23,489 nt of DNA from positions 1 through 23,489 of the forward strand of contig CAZILN010000320.1 in the NCBI GenBank assembly GCA_964540005.1. The letters are read 5' to 3'. Shown piece by piece: positions 1-8,308 of the stretch (its first letter is position 1; each line of letters opens with the position of its first letter). Both the position numbers and the translations under genes were made by a program. Under the pieces are notes generated by a model, which was not told where the DNA came from, did not search any database, and worked only from the letters and a program-made list of their open reading frames with translations. This DNA is from CAZILN01 sp964540005. GTDB lineage: Bacteria; Bacteroidota; Bacteroidia; Bacteroidales; SM23-62.

Positions 1-179
1 GGAGTAATTCAGGCATTTTTCATGCCTCAGCCTGAATATTGCGCCGGGGTATCCTTATTCAAACGTTTTCGAAAGAAAAGTCCTGATTTTAACAGAAAAA
101 TCAATACGTACCTGCTGGCCGGGGGGATTTTGCCAATTATATTCGTCCGGAGCACAATCAAGAGTGATCAATATACCGT
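1..179. other. Non-coding left edge with inverted repeats
   Basis: No convincing gene is visible here. The stretch lies beyond the 3' end of the lacI-type gene, so it probably holds the end of that transcript and/or the promoter region of a leftward gene outside the window. Two overlapping inverted repeats are seen: ATTCAGGC at 7-14 pairing with GCCTGAAT at 30-37, and AGGCAT at 11-16 pairing with ATGCCT at 22-27. They share bases, so only one can form at a time. A LacI-type palindrome follows at 60-71. Confidence 0.5.
60..71. promoter_or_regulatory. Candidate LacI-family operator, left site
   Basis: The sequence CAAACGTTTTCG contains the perfect 8-bp palindrome AAACGTTT (61-68). It matches the 10-bp palindrome upstream of the transporter operon at 9 of 10 positions. 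Its place, beyond the lacI stop codon, suggests it serves a leftward gene outside the window. LacI-family regulators bind CG-centred palindromes of this kind; that this regulator binds here is inferred. Confidence 0.5.
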
Positions 180-1211
180 CTAAACCGGGTAGACTTTTTT
201 CTTTACAGTAGATTCCCTTATGATCAGTTGGGTTTCTATCTGTTCGGTAATAGAAGGATAATCCTCGGTTGACAGTATCCTGTCCAGGATCATCCTTGCT
301 GATTTTTGCCCCATTTGGTATCCGAATTGCTCCACTGTTGTCAGGGGAGGATCAGTCATAGATGAGTAGATCCCGTTACTAAAGCCTACAACTGCAATAT
401 CATCAGGTATTTTAAGATGGTTCTCCTTAATGGTCTGGCAGGCACCTATGGCAGTCAGGTCATTAACTGCAAATATCCCATCAGGCGGATTTAATTCGTA
501 AATCAGCCTCTTGGTAACAAGCCTGGCTGCTTTGTAGTTATCACATCTGACAACTAACCTGTTATCAAAGGGTAATTCAAGATCTTTTAATGCCTGAACA
601 TAACCATCGTACCTGGCCCGCCCGATGAGCAGATCTTCTGATGTTCCCAGATGAGCTATTCTTTTACATCCTATTTCGGCAAGATGCTTTACAGCCAGAT
701 AGGCTCCGTTAAAATCATCAACCACCACCCGGTCGGTATCCATTTCCTCGCAGATCCGGTCAAAAAATACAATAGGGATATTCTTTTTCTCCAGGTTTTT
801 GAAATGATTGAAATCCCTGGTCTCCTTGGATAATGAAACCAGCAAGCCTTCAATCCGGCTTGATAACAGGGCCTGTACATTTTTTACTTCCCGGATGTAG
901 GATTCATTAGACTGGCATATCATTACCTGGTATCCCGCATCATATGCCACATCTTCAATGCCACTTATCACCTGTGAAAAAAAGAAATGTACGATCTCAG
1001 GTATTATCAACCCGATAATATTGCTTTTACTGCTCCTTAGACTTAAAGCTATGGCATTGGGCTCATAGTTCAGTTGTTCGGCCAAGTCGTGAACCGCTTT
1101 CTTGGTCCTAACACTGATATCCGGGTGATCTCTCAGGGCCCGGGATACAGTAGAGGGTGAAATCCCAAGCCTGGCAGCAATATCCTTGATGGTTATCTGG
1201 GCGCTTCTCAT
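180..1211 (-). CDS. LacI-family transcriptional regulator of the starch/maltose locus
   Basis: This 343-residue protein has the classic LacI layout. An N-terminal helix-turn-helix (about residues 7-26, TIKDIAARLGISPSTVSRAL) is followed by a hinge helix (about 50-60, with LSLR) and a periplasmic-binding-protein-like effector domain (about 65-335). The start is well supported: AAGGAGATAG lies directly before the ATG, a strong Shine-Dalgarno, which is unusual in this phylum. The gene is divergent from the starch-binding/amylase operon, with 251 bp between them holding a candidate operator. By context it senses maltose or a maltodextrin and controls both flanking operons. Whether it represses or activates cannot be read from the protein. 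The effector is inferred from neighbours only. Confidence 0.93.
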   Translation of the reverse strand: MRSAQITIKDIAARLGISPSTVSRALRDHPDISVRTKKAVHDLAEQLNYEPNAIALSLRSSKSNIIGLIIPEIVHFFFSQVISGIEDVAYDAGYQVMICQSNESYIREVKNVQALLSSRIEGLLVSLSKETRDFNHFKNLEKKNIPIVFFDRICEEMDTDRVVVDDFNGAYLAVKHLAEIGCKRIAHLGTSEDLLIGRARYDGYVQALKDLELPFDNRLVVRCDNYKAARLVTKRLIYELNPPDGIFAVNDLTAIGACQTIKENHLKIPDDIAVVGFSNGIYSSMTDPPLTTVEQFGYQMGQKSARMILDRILSTEDYPSITEQIETQLIIRESTVKKKVYPV

Positions 1212-1462
1212 CTATCTCCTTTTATATACCTGTTTCTCATTAATGCCGCGTAATCCATAATAATGCAAGACCAATCAATATATAAAATTAACTTTTTTTT
1301 ACAATTACTTAATTTTCTCCGCAAACGATTTAAATAGGTATTTTCGAGCTGATTCATCAGTAAAATCATGTCAAAATCAGCCATATAGAAATTAATATCC
1401 TATCATCAATTACATATTTTAATACCTTTAATCTATAAAACCTAACTTAAAATCAATTCATC
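1212..1462. promoter_or_regulatory. Divergent regulatory region, lacI / starch-binding gene
   Basis: This AT-rich 251-bp spacer separates the divergent regulator and starch-binding genes and must hold both promoters. It has a CAAACGATTT site at 1322-1331. Only a weak match to the Bacteroidota -7 element (TACCTTTA, 1423-1430) is seen about 33 bp before the plus-strand ATG, and no good -33 TTTG lies at the right spacing. No small gene is visible. Confidence 0.5.
1322..1331. promoter_or_regulatory. Candidate LacI-family operator, divergent spacer
   Basis: CAAACGATTT keeps one perfect half-site (CAAACG) of the CAAACGTTTG palindrome seen at 15764-15773, with a degenerate second half. It lies 131 bp before the ATG of the starch-binding protein gene and 110 bp before the regulator's own start, so one site could serve both. 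The spacing to the plus-strand ATG is close to that at the transporter operon (136 bp). Confidence 0.45.
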
Positions 1463-3208
1463 ATGAAAAAAACTCTACTTTTTGGATTAAACCTGATTGC
1501 TATGCTGGTCCTGGTCCAGGTAAGCCTGGGGCAGGTGACTATGCCAGCGGCAATAACTATCGATCCCGGAACAGCTACAGGATGGGACGAAATAACCCTG
1601 ACTGTCGACCCTGCTCAGGCATGTGTGCCCGATGGTAAGGCAAGTGTTGCCGGAGCATCTGTTGTGAAGATGCACTCCGCTGCCGTACTATTTGATCAGA
1701 AGGAAGATTTTGAAGCAAAGGCTGTCTGGGGTGCTGTAGGAGTTGACTATGATGCCGAACCAAAGGATGGTGTCCATACAGGGCCGGACCTGCTGCCAAA
1801 CGGTGACGGGACCTATTCAATTACCTTTACCCCCGGTGATTTTTACGGGGTGGAAGAAGGTAATACTATTATTGGTATAACGGCTGTTTTTAATGCCGGC
1901 TCATGGGATAATGAATGCAAGGATAATGGTGATGACGGCTGTATAGACTTCTTCATTCCTCTTTCCTATGTCGATCCGACGCCAGCGCTCAAATTCAAAC
2001 TTGACCTTACCTACCAGGAAGAACTGGGGAACTTTAACAGCGATGGTGGCAAGGCATATGTTATTGTAGATGATACCGAGTATGAAATGGACCAGTTGCT
2101 GGAGGGTCTTTTTGCAGTTGCCAAGTATGAAAAAACCCTTACAGACGGTCTCGTGGAAGGCACCGCATTCTCCTACAAATTTAAAATGGACGATACCGAA
2201 GAGACTGTGGAGGCAAGGACAGATACAGTTACCGGAAGCCAGCTGGTATTATCCCATATGTTCAATGACGAGGAGGCTCCGATAGAAACCGGATCTATTA
2301 AGTTTGAAGTTAATATGAAATATAAAGCCAGAGCAGGAGAGTTTGTTCCTGCTACCCAGTTTGTTGACATTGCAGGTTCACTGAACGATTGGGCTCCTAC
2401 TGAAGACTATAAACTCACAGATGCGGACGGTGACAGTATCTATGAGATAACAGTGGAAGATCTCACTCTGTATGATAACCTGGAATTCAAGTTCCGCATA
2501 GACGGAAGCTGGGATGCAGGCATGCATGATGACCAAATATCCAACAGACGTGCCATGGTGCGTCCCGGAGAACGTACGGTACAATCAATTTTCAACAATC
2601 ACGTTCCCGGCTGGGTACATGTGACTGCAATTGTTAATATGTCCCGTGCTGCGGCAGCAGGTCTGTTTGATGCTGACAAGGACTATGTTGACGTTGCCGG
2701 AACTTTAAATGGATGGTCAGGCCATAACGGTGGTGACTTTACCGACGATAACGATGATCTGATCTACGAAAAAACTGGTCCGGCAGGTGAAATCAAAGAT
2801 ACCATTGAATTCAAATTCAGGATCAACAGCAGCTGGGATGCCGGGTATCATGACGGAGGCGACAACAGGAAATATAGAATTGTGGATACAGCAGGAGGAG
2901 TGGTTAATACCACGGATACATTATGGTTTGACAACATACCGCTCTTCATAGACCAGAAAAGTATTACCCGGATTGGCGAAGTAATCATCTATCCCAACCC
3001 GGTTGACGAGGTACTGTATATAAACAATGCAGTGGATATGCTCGAGATCAGGGTAATTAACATTACCGGTCAGGTAGTCAGAAGAATAGCTGCCGATTCG
3101 AGGACCTTCTATGAACTCAATACTTCGGATCTTTCGAATGGAGTATATATACTGAGCGTATACGATAAGAACGGATATACCGGCACTGCGAAGTTTATAA
3201 AAAGATAA
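1463..3208 (+). CDS. T9SS-secreted multi-module starch-binding protein
   Basis: This 581-residue protein has a signal peptide (1-23, ending SLG before QVT) and no catalytic domain. After an N-terminal beta domain (about 25-170) come three tandem modules. The first (about 175-270) starts LKFKLDL and lacks the Gly-x-x-Asn-x-Trp motif. The second (277-386) has GSLNDW at 305-310. The third (387-500) has GTLNGW at 413-418. Modules 2 and 3 share an F/V-x-V-N-M start and a LEFKFRI...SWDAG block, and resemble CBM20/CBM48-type glycogen-binding folds. The C-terminus (509-581, beginning IYPNP and ending KFIKR) is a type A Por/T9SS sorting domain, so the protein is probably anchored on or released from the surface. 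An acidic loop around Cys152-Cys160 (DNGDDG) may bind calcium. It likely plays a SusE/SusF-like starch-capturing role, but it is not an obvious homologue of either. Confidence 0.85.
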   Translation: MKKTLLFGLNLIAMLVLVQVSLGQVTMPAAITIDPGTATGWDEITLTVDPAQACVPDGKASVAGASVVKMHSAAVLFDQKEDFEAKAVWGAVGVDYDAEPKDGVHTGPDLLPNGDGTYSITFTPGDFYGVEEGNTIIGITAVFNAGSWDNECKDNGDDGCIDFFIPLSYVDPTPALKFKLDLTYQEELGNFNSDGGKAYVIVDDTEYEMDQLLEGLFAVAKYEKTLTDGLVEGTAFSYKFKMDDTEETVEARTDTVTGSQLVLSHMFNDEEAPIETGSIKFEVNMKYKARAGEFVPATQFVDIAGSLNDWAPTEDYKLTDADGDSIYEITVEDLTLYDNLEFKFRIDGSWDAGMHDDQISNRRAMVRPGERTVQSIFNNHVPGWVHVTAIVNMSRAAAAGLFDADKDYVDVAGTLNGWSGHNGGDFTDDNDDLIYEKTGPAGEIKDTIEFKFRINSSWDAGYHDGGDNRKYRIVDTAGGVVNTTDTLWFDNIPLFIDQKSITRIGEVIIYPNPVDEVLYINNAVDMLEIRVINITGQVVRRIAADSRTFYELNTSDLSNGVYILSVYDKNGYTGTAKFIKR

Positions 3209-3228
3209 TTAATCATTTAGATCTTTAC

Positions 3229-3256
3229 ACAAACCCGGCCCGCAGGTCGGGTTTGT
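3229..3256 (+). terminator. GC-rich intercistronic hairpin
   Basis: ACAAACCCGGCC (3229-3240) pairs with GGTCGGGTTTGT (3245-3256) around a CGCA loop. This gives a 12-bp stem with one G-T pair. It is followed by TGTTAT, a weak T-tract. It sits 20 bp after the stop of the starch-binding gene and 29 bp before the amylase ATG. It could be a terminator, a partial terminator, or an mRNA-stabilising hairpin that gives more of the first product than of the downstream enzymes. Confidence 0.65.
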
Positions 3257-3285
3257 TGTTATAGCCAGCCTAACACCAAAAAAAT

Positions 3286-6200
3286 ATGGCAAAACGATCG
3301 GTTTTCTGTATGGCAGTTATCCTGATGGCCGGCATTAGCCTGAATGCCCAGATAGTAACTGCAGATCCCTTCTTCCCTACCCAGAATGACCTGGTAGTCA
3401 TCACTTATGATGCTTCTCAGGGGAACCAGGGACTGATGGGATATACTGGTGATGTGTATGCACATACCGGTGTCATTACCAGCGAGAGCAGCAGTCCATC
3501 TGACTGGAAGCATGCCCCCTCAAGCTGGGGAGATAACTCTGAGAAGTACAAGCTGACCCGGGTAGGAACCGACCTTTATGAGCTGGCTATCACACCCAGT
3601 ATCAGGGATTACTATAATATTGAGATTAATGAAACCGTTCAGCAGCTGGCCTTTGTTTTCCGTAGCGAGGATAACAGCAGGGAAGGAAAAACAGCTACCG
3701 GAGGGGACATCTATTATGATGTTTATGAACCGGGACTCAACCTGAAGATCATTCAGCCATCACAGAGCCCCTTACTGGTCGATCAGGATGACACCATAAC
3801 AATAGAAGCTTATGCCATAGATGCAGATTCCATGCAGTTGTTCCTGAATGACACACTGATCAGGTCGCTTGCTGGAACATCTCTTATCGATACCCTTTAT
3901 GCCACTCAGACGGGTAAGAACTGGATCAAAATTACTGCCAGTGACTCAGAAAATACAATTGCAGATTCAATATACTATTATATTAAGGGCACTCCACCCG
4001 AAAATCCCCTCCCGGAAAATGTTACCGAGGGAATAAATTATATAAATGATTCAACGGTTACACTGGTCCTTTTCGCACCCGGCAAAGAATATGTTTTTAC
4101 CCTCGGAGATTTCAACGAATGGGAACTGGACAACCAGTATTACATGAACCGTACACCCGAAGGTGGCTTTTACTGGATCACACTGGAACAACTGGTGCCG
4201 GGTAGAGAATATATTTACCAGTACCTGGTGGACGGGGAGATCCTTATTGCAGATCCATACAGTGAAAAGGTCAGTGATCCATGGAACGATAAGTGGATCG
4301 GTGAGGACACCTACCCCGGACTAATACTGTATCCCGAAGGGAAAACTTCAGGTATAGCTTCGGTGTTCCAGACAGCACAGGAGAAATACCAATGGCAGCA
4401 TACCGGTTTCCAGCCTCCTGCAGCGGAAGAACTTGTCATTTATGAACTACTTTTACGGGACTTTATCTATGACCATTCATACCAGGTATTAATTGACACC
4501 CTCGACTATCTTGAAAACCTGGGGGTAAATGCCATAGAGCTGATGCCGGTAAATGAGTTTGAAGGCAACCTGAGCTGGGGCTATAATCCATCCTTCTATT
4601 TTGCCCCGGACAAGTATTACGGAACGAAAAATGACCTGAAAGAATTTATTGACGAATGCCATTTAAGGGAAATTGCAGTCATCATCGACATGGTGCTCAA
4701 TCATTCATTCGGACAATCACCCATGGTCAGGCTGTACTGGGATGCATCCGCTAATGCTCCATCCGAGGAGAGTCCATGGTTCAACCAGGTCCCCAAACAC
4801 GATTTTAATGTGGGATATGATTTCAACCATGAAAGCATCCATACCAGGCAATTTACCTGCAGGGTGATAAAGTTCTGGCTGGAAGAATACAATGTGGATG
4901 GGTACAGGTTTGACCTGTCCAAGGGATTTACCCAGAAAAACACCCTGGGTAATACTGCAGCCTGGGGCGAATATGATGCAGATCGGATCGCACTCTGGAA
5001 ATCTTATGCAGATACCATATGGAATACCAATCCTGAATGCTATGTCATTCTGGAACATTTTGCCGACAATGACGAGGAACAGGTGCTTACCGATTACGGC
5101 ATGATGGTCTGGGGCAATGCAGTTTATAATTACGGGCGCGCCGGTATGGGATGGAACTACAACGGAAAATCAGACTTTTCCTGGGGATCATACCTGCAAA
5201 GGTCCTTCACAAAACCGCACCTGGTCACTTATATGGAAAGCCATGATGAGCAGCGCCAGATGGTTGAGATCCTCGACTGGGGGAATTACAATAATCCAAA
5301 TTATAATATCCGGGAGAACCTTGAGTTATCCCTTATCAGGGCAGAACTCTGTGCTGCTTTCTTCTTAACTGTACCCGGACCCAAAATGATCTGGCAGTTC
5401 GGAGAACTGGGTTATGACTTCAGTATTAATTTCAACGGCAGGACAGGACAGAAACCCATACGCTGGGATTATTATAATGACCCGAACAGGCTCCGCCTCA
5501 ACCAGGCTTATTCCGCACTGGTCAGCCTGAAGAGAAACCATGAAGCCTTCAACAGCAGTGATTATTCCATTGACGTGTCTGATACGCTGAAAACAATACA
5601 TATCAGACATGCCTCAATGGATGTTACTGTGATTGGAAATTTTGATGTCAGTCCACATGAGATTGATCCTGCTTTCACCCAAACCGGGACCTGGTACGAA
5701 TATTTCAGCGGTGATTCGCTGACGGTCACAGACATCAATGCACCGATCTATCTTGAGCAGAGCGAATACAGGATTTATACCACAAAAAAACTGGCAAAAC
5801 CCGAAATTATCAATGCCCCTGTTGCCAGGGATGTTCAGGTGACCGGGACCCTCGGACTGGGTGAAACACTCAGCGGGGAATATAGCTATTATGACAGGGA
5901 TGGTGACCCGGAAGGAAGTTCAGCATTCAAATGGTACAGGGGAAAGTACGAAAACGGGGCTCTGAAAGAAGAGATTGCCGGAGCCACTGAAAGCAACTAC
6001 ACAATAACTGAAGAAGACTGGGGGTATTACCTGTTCATTGAGGTGATACCTATAGCCCAGTCCGGAACACTGGTAACCGGTATCCCGGCCTATGCCCTCC
6101 TTGATATAGCTACCGGAGTTTATCCTGCCACAATGGTTCAACAGAAAATGACCATATACCCGAATCCATCTGCAATCGGATTTACTGTCAGTCTTAAAAC

Positions 6201-6411
6201 AGATCACAATGAAACCCTGAACTACGGGGTATATAACATGAATGGGAAGCTAATATTTGCATCCGGGGATATTCTCAGTAACGGATCGGAAACGGCGTTC
6301 AGATGGGATGGCAGAACCTCTGGCGGTGAAATGGCCCTGCCAGGTGTTTATATCATTCGGCTTATCACCGGCAATGCTGTTCATTCCCTGCGCCTTATAA
6401 TCTCAAAGTAG
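3286..6411 (+). CDS. Large T9SS-secreted GH13 alpha-amylase
   Basis: This 1041-residue enzyme has a signal peptide (1-21, SLNA before QIV), an N-terminal E-set-like domain (about 22-150), an Ig-like segment (about 155-235) and a CBM48-like domain (about 255-335). The GH13 barrel follows (about 385-760). All catalytic motifs are intact: DMVLNH 468-473, GYRFDLSKGF with nucleophile Asp543, the ILEHF acid Glu590, and ESHDEQR with His653-Asp654. After the barrel comes an Ig-like domain (about 840-950) and a T9SS sorting domain (957-1041, beginning IYPNP). The family cleaves alpha-1,4 (and in some members alpha-1,6) bonds of starch. The CBM48-like domain hints at branched substrates or pullulanase-like activity, but I cannot fix the specificity. 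It probably acts outside the cell. No Shine-Dalgarno is seen before the ATG, which is typical of the phylum. Confidence 0.93.
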   Translation: MAKRSVFCMAVILMAGISLNAQIVTADPFFPTQNDLVVITYDASQGNQGLMGYTGDVYAHTGVITSESSSPSDWKHAPSSWGDNSEKYKLTRVGTDLYELAITPSIRDYYNIEINETVQQLAFVFRSEDNSREGKTATGGDIYYDVYEPGLNLKIIQPSQSPLLVDQDDTITIEAYAIDADSMQLFLNDTLIRSLAGTSLIDTLYATQTGKNWIKITASDSENTIADSIYYYIKGTPPENPLPENVTEGINYINDSTVTLVLFAPGKEYVFTLGDFNEWELDNQYYMNRTPEGGFYWITLEQLVPGREYIYQYLVDGEILIADPYSEKVSDPWNDKWIGEDTYPGLILYPEGKTSGIASVFQTAQEKYQWQHTGFQPPAAEELVIYELLLRDFIYDHSYQVLIDTLDYLENLGVNAIELMPVNEFEGNLSWGYNPSFYFAPDKYYGTKNDLKEFIDECHLREIAVIIDMVLNHSFGQSPMVRLYWDASANAPSEESPWFNQVPKHDFNVGYDFNHESIHTRQFTCRVIKFWLEEYNVDGYRFDLSKGFTQKNTLGNTAAWGEYDADRIALWKSYADTIWNTNPECYVILEHFADNDEEQVLTDYGMMVWGNAVYNYGRAGMGWNYNGKSDFSWGSYLQRSFTKPHLVTYMESHDEQRQMVEILDWGNYNNPNYNIRENLELSLIRAELCAAFFLTVPGPKMIWQFGELGYDFSINFNGRTGQKPIRWDYYNDPNRLRLNQAYSALVSLKRNHEAFNSSDYSIDVSDTLKTIHIRHASMDVTVIGNFDVSPHEIDPAFTQTGTWYEYFSGDSLTVTDINAPIYLEQSEYRIYTTKKLAKPEIINAPVARDVQVTGTLGLGETLSGEYSYYDRDGDPEGSSAFKWYRGKYENGALKEEIAGATESNYTITEEDWGYYLFIEVIPIAQSGTLVTGIPAYALLDIATGVYPATMVQQKMTIYPNPSAIGFTVSLKTDHNETLNYGVYNMNGKLIFASGDILSNGSETAFRWDGRTSGGEMALPGVYIIRLITGNAVHSLRLIISK

Positions 6412-6457
6412 AAATAATTATCTTTAGAAAAGGTACCAATCCTTCATACCATTGATC

Positions 6458-8308
6458 ATGAAAACACTCTCTCCAATGAAGGGAATGCTGGCTGTTTCAG
6501 CAATTCTTATCTGTACAGTTGTGTCCGGACAAATCCATCACCTGGAGCCGCCCTTTTGGTGGTCCGGTATGAAAAACCCCAAGTTGCAGCTGATGGTTCA
6601 TGGGGCAGACATTTCAGAAACCCGGCCAGTGATAGAGTACGAGGGTGTCAGGATACAATCAGTACAGCTGGTAGAAAATTCCAATTACCTTTTCATAAAC
6701 CTGGATATTGACCCGGATGTAAGTCCGGGTACCTTCGATATCCGGTTCTACCGAAAGGATAAAGTTGTTGAATCCTGCAATTATGAACTGAAAGAAAGGG
6801 AACGCGGGTCCACTTCCAGGACAGGAGTAAACAGTTCCGATGCCATCTGCCTGATAATGCCCGACCGCTTTGCCAACGGAGAACCTTCTAACGACCAGTT
6901 CGAGGACATGCCCGATAAACTTAATCGCGAAGACGATTATGGCAGGCACGGAGGAGACATACAGGGAATTCTAGATCATCTTGACTACCTGGCAGATATG
7001 GGCTTCACCGCAATATGGCTTAACCCTGTTCTGGAAAACAACATGAAAAGCGGTGCCTATCACGGTTATGCCACCACCGATTTCTATAAAGTGGACAGAA
7101 GGCTGGGATCTAATGAACTGTACAGGCATTTAAGTGACCTGGCCGCTGAAAGAGGGATCAAACTTATCATGGACATGATCTTTAATCATTGTGGCCTGGA
7201 TCACTGGTGGATGGAGGACTTGCCTTCTATGGACTGGATCAATGGTATTCCCGATCCCAAAATTACCACCCACACAAGAACAGTGAACCAGGATCCTTAT
7301 GTCTCGGAACACGATAAAAGAGAAATGCTTGATGGCTGGTTTGTCCCGAGCATGCCCGATCTCAACCAGAGAAATCCTTTCATGGCTGAATACCTGATCC
7401 AGAACAGCATCTGGTGGATTGAATATGCTAAACTGGCAGGGATAAGGCAGGATACCTATCCTTATCCGGAAAAAGACCTTATGGCCGAGTGGAACAGGCG
7501 GGTGCTGGAAGAATATCCGGATTTCCATATAGTGGGAGAAGAGTGGACACCCAACCAGGCCATTGTATCCTACTGGCAGAAAGGCAAGATCAATGCAGAT
7601 GGCTACCAGGGTTTTATGCCCGGTGTTCTTGATTTTCCCCTGCAATTTGCATTGCACAGTGCATTAACAGAGGAGGAAGGATTCGAGAAGGGATTGTTTA
7701 AATTGTATGAATGCCTTGCCAATGATTTCCAGTATCCTGATCCGTACAAACTGATTATTTTTTCAGATAATCATGATATGTCACGATTCTTTATGCAGGT
7801 AGGCCAGGATGTGGACCTCTATAAACTGGGGATAAGCTTCCTGTTGACCACAAGAGGTATCCCCCAGATCTTTTACGGTTCAGAAATTCTGATGACCCAC
7901 AATGATGCAGGTCACGGTGCTATCAGGAAAGATTTTCCAGGTGGCTGGGAAGGTGATGATATTAATGGATTTACAGGACATGGACTCTCAGAACAGGAAC
8001 TGGAAATGCAGCAGTTCTTCAGAACACTGCTAAACTGGAGAAAAGACAAAGCCGTGATCCACCAGGGGAAACTGATGCATTTTGTACCCGAGGACGGAGT
8101 TTATGTTTTTTTCAGGTATAATGATAATGACAGAGTAATGGTCATCCTGAACAAAAACAGGGAGGAAAAAAAGCTGGAACTCGAACGTTTCAGTGAGATC
8201 ATTGGAGACAGCCGCAGCGCAAAAGATATACTCTCAGGAAAACAGTTTGAACTGGGAGGCGCCATCACCTTACCTGCTACTGCACCCCTGGTCCTTGAAC
8301 TGGAATAA
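6458..8308 (+). CDS. susA: SusA-like periplasmic GH13 neopullulanase/cyclomaltodextrinase
   Basis: I chose the ATG at 6458 (616 residues) over the in-frame TTG two codons upstream. The protein starts MKTLSPMKG and has a signal peptide ending near VVSG before Q. It has no lipobox and no T9SS tail, which points to the periplasm. An N-terminal cyclomaltodextrinase-type beta domain (about 25-115) precedes the GH13 barrel. The catalytic set is complete: DMIFNH 239-244, GIRQDTYPY with nucleophile Asp332, GEEW with acid Glu361, and NHD 438-440. Length and the DTYPY-type motif match SusA of Bacteroides thetaiotaomicron (about 617 residues), which cleaves maltodextrins in the periplasm. It is the last gene of the plus-strand operon, 46 bp after the large amylase, and it converges with the opposing operon. 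The gene symbol rests on likeness, not on a computed orthology test. Confidence 0.9.
   Translation: MKTLSPMKGMLAVSAILICTVVSGQIHHLEPPFWWSGMKNPKLQLMVHGADISETRPVIEYEGVRIQSVQLVENSNYLFINLDIDPDVSPGTFDIRFYRKDKVVESCNYELKERERGSTSRTGVNSSDAICLIMPDRFANGEPSNDQFEDMPDKLNREDDYGRHGGDIQGILDHLDYLADMGFTAIWLNPVLENNMKSGAYHGYATTDFYKVDRRLGSNELYRHLSDLAAERGIKLIMDMIFNHCGLDHWWMEDLPSMDWINGIPDPKITTHTRTVNQDPYVSEHDKREMLDGWFVPSMPDLNQRNPFMAEYLIQNSIWWIEYAKLAGIRQDTYPYPEKDLMAEWNRRVLEEYPDFHIVGEEWTPNQAIVSYWQKGKINADGYQGFMPGVLDFPLQFALHSALTEEEGFEKGLFKLYECLANDFQYPDPYKLIIFSDNHDMSRFFMQVGQDVDLYKLGISFLLTTRGIPQIFYGSEILMTHNDAGHGAIRKDFPGGWEGDDINGFTGHGLSEQELEMQQFFRTLLNWRKDKAVIHQGKLMHFVPEDGVYVFFRYNDNDRVMVILNKNREEKKLELERFSEIIGDSRSAKDILSGKQFELGGAITLPATAPLVLELE

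Noticed and set aside
4701..5058. Overlapping minus-strand open frames of 80 and 113 codons within the large amylase
   Set aside because: Both are antisense to GH13 motif regions and neither resembles a protein family.
6452..6454. TTG as start of the SusA-like gene
   Set aside because: The ATG two codons downstream gives a normal signal peptide, so a rare start is not needed.
7130..7657. 175-codon minus-strand open frame inside the SusA-like gene
   Set aside because: It is antisense to the catalytic barrel, which has all GH13 motifs; the length is explained by codon bias of the real frame.
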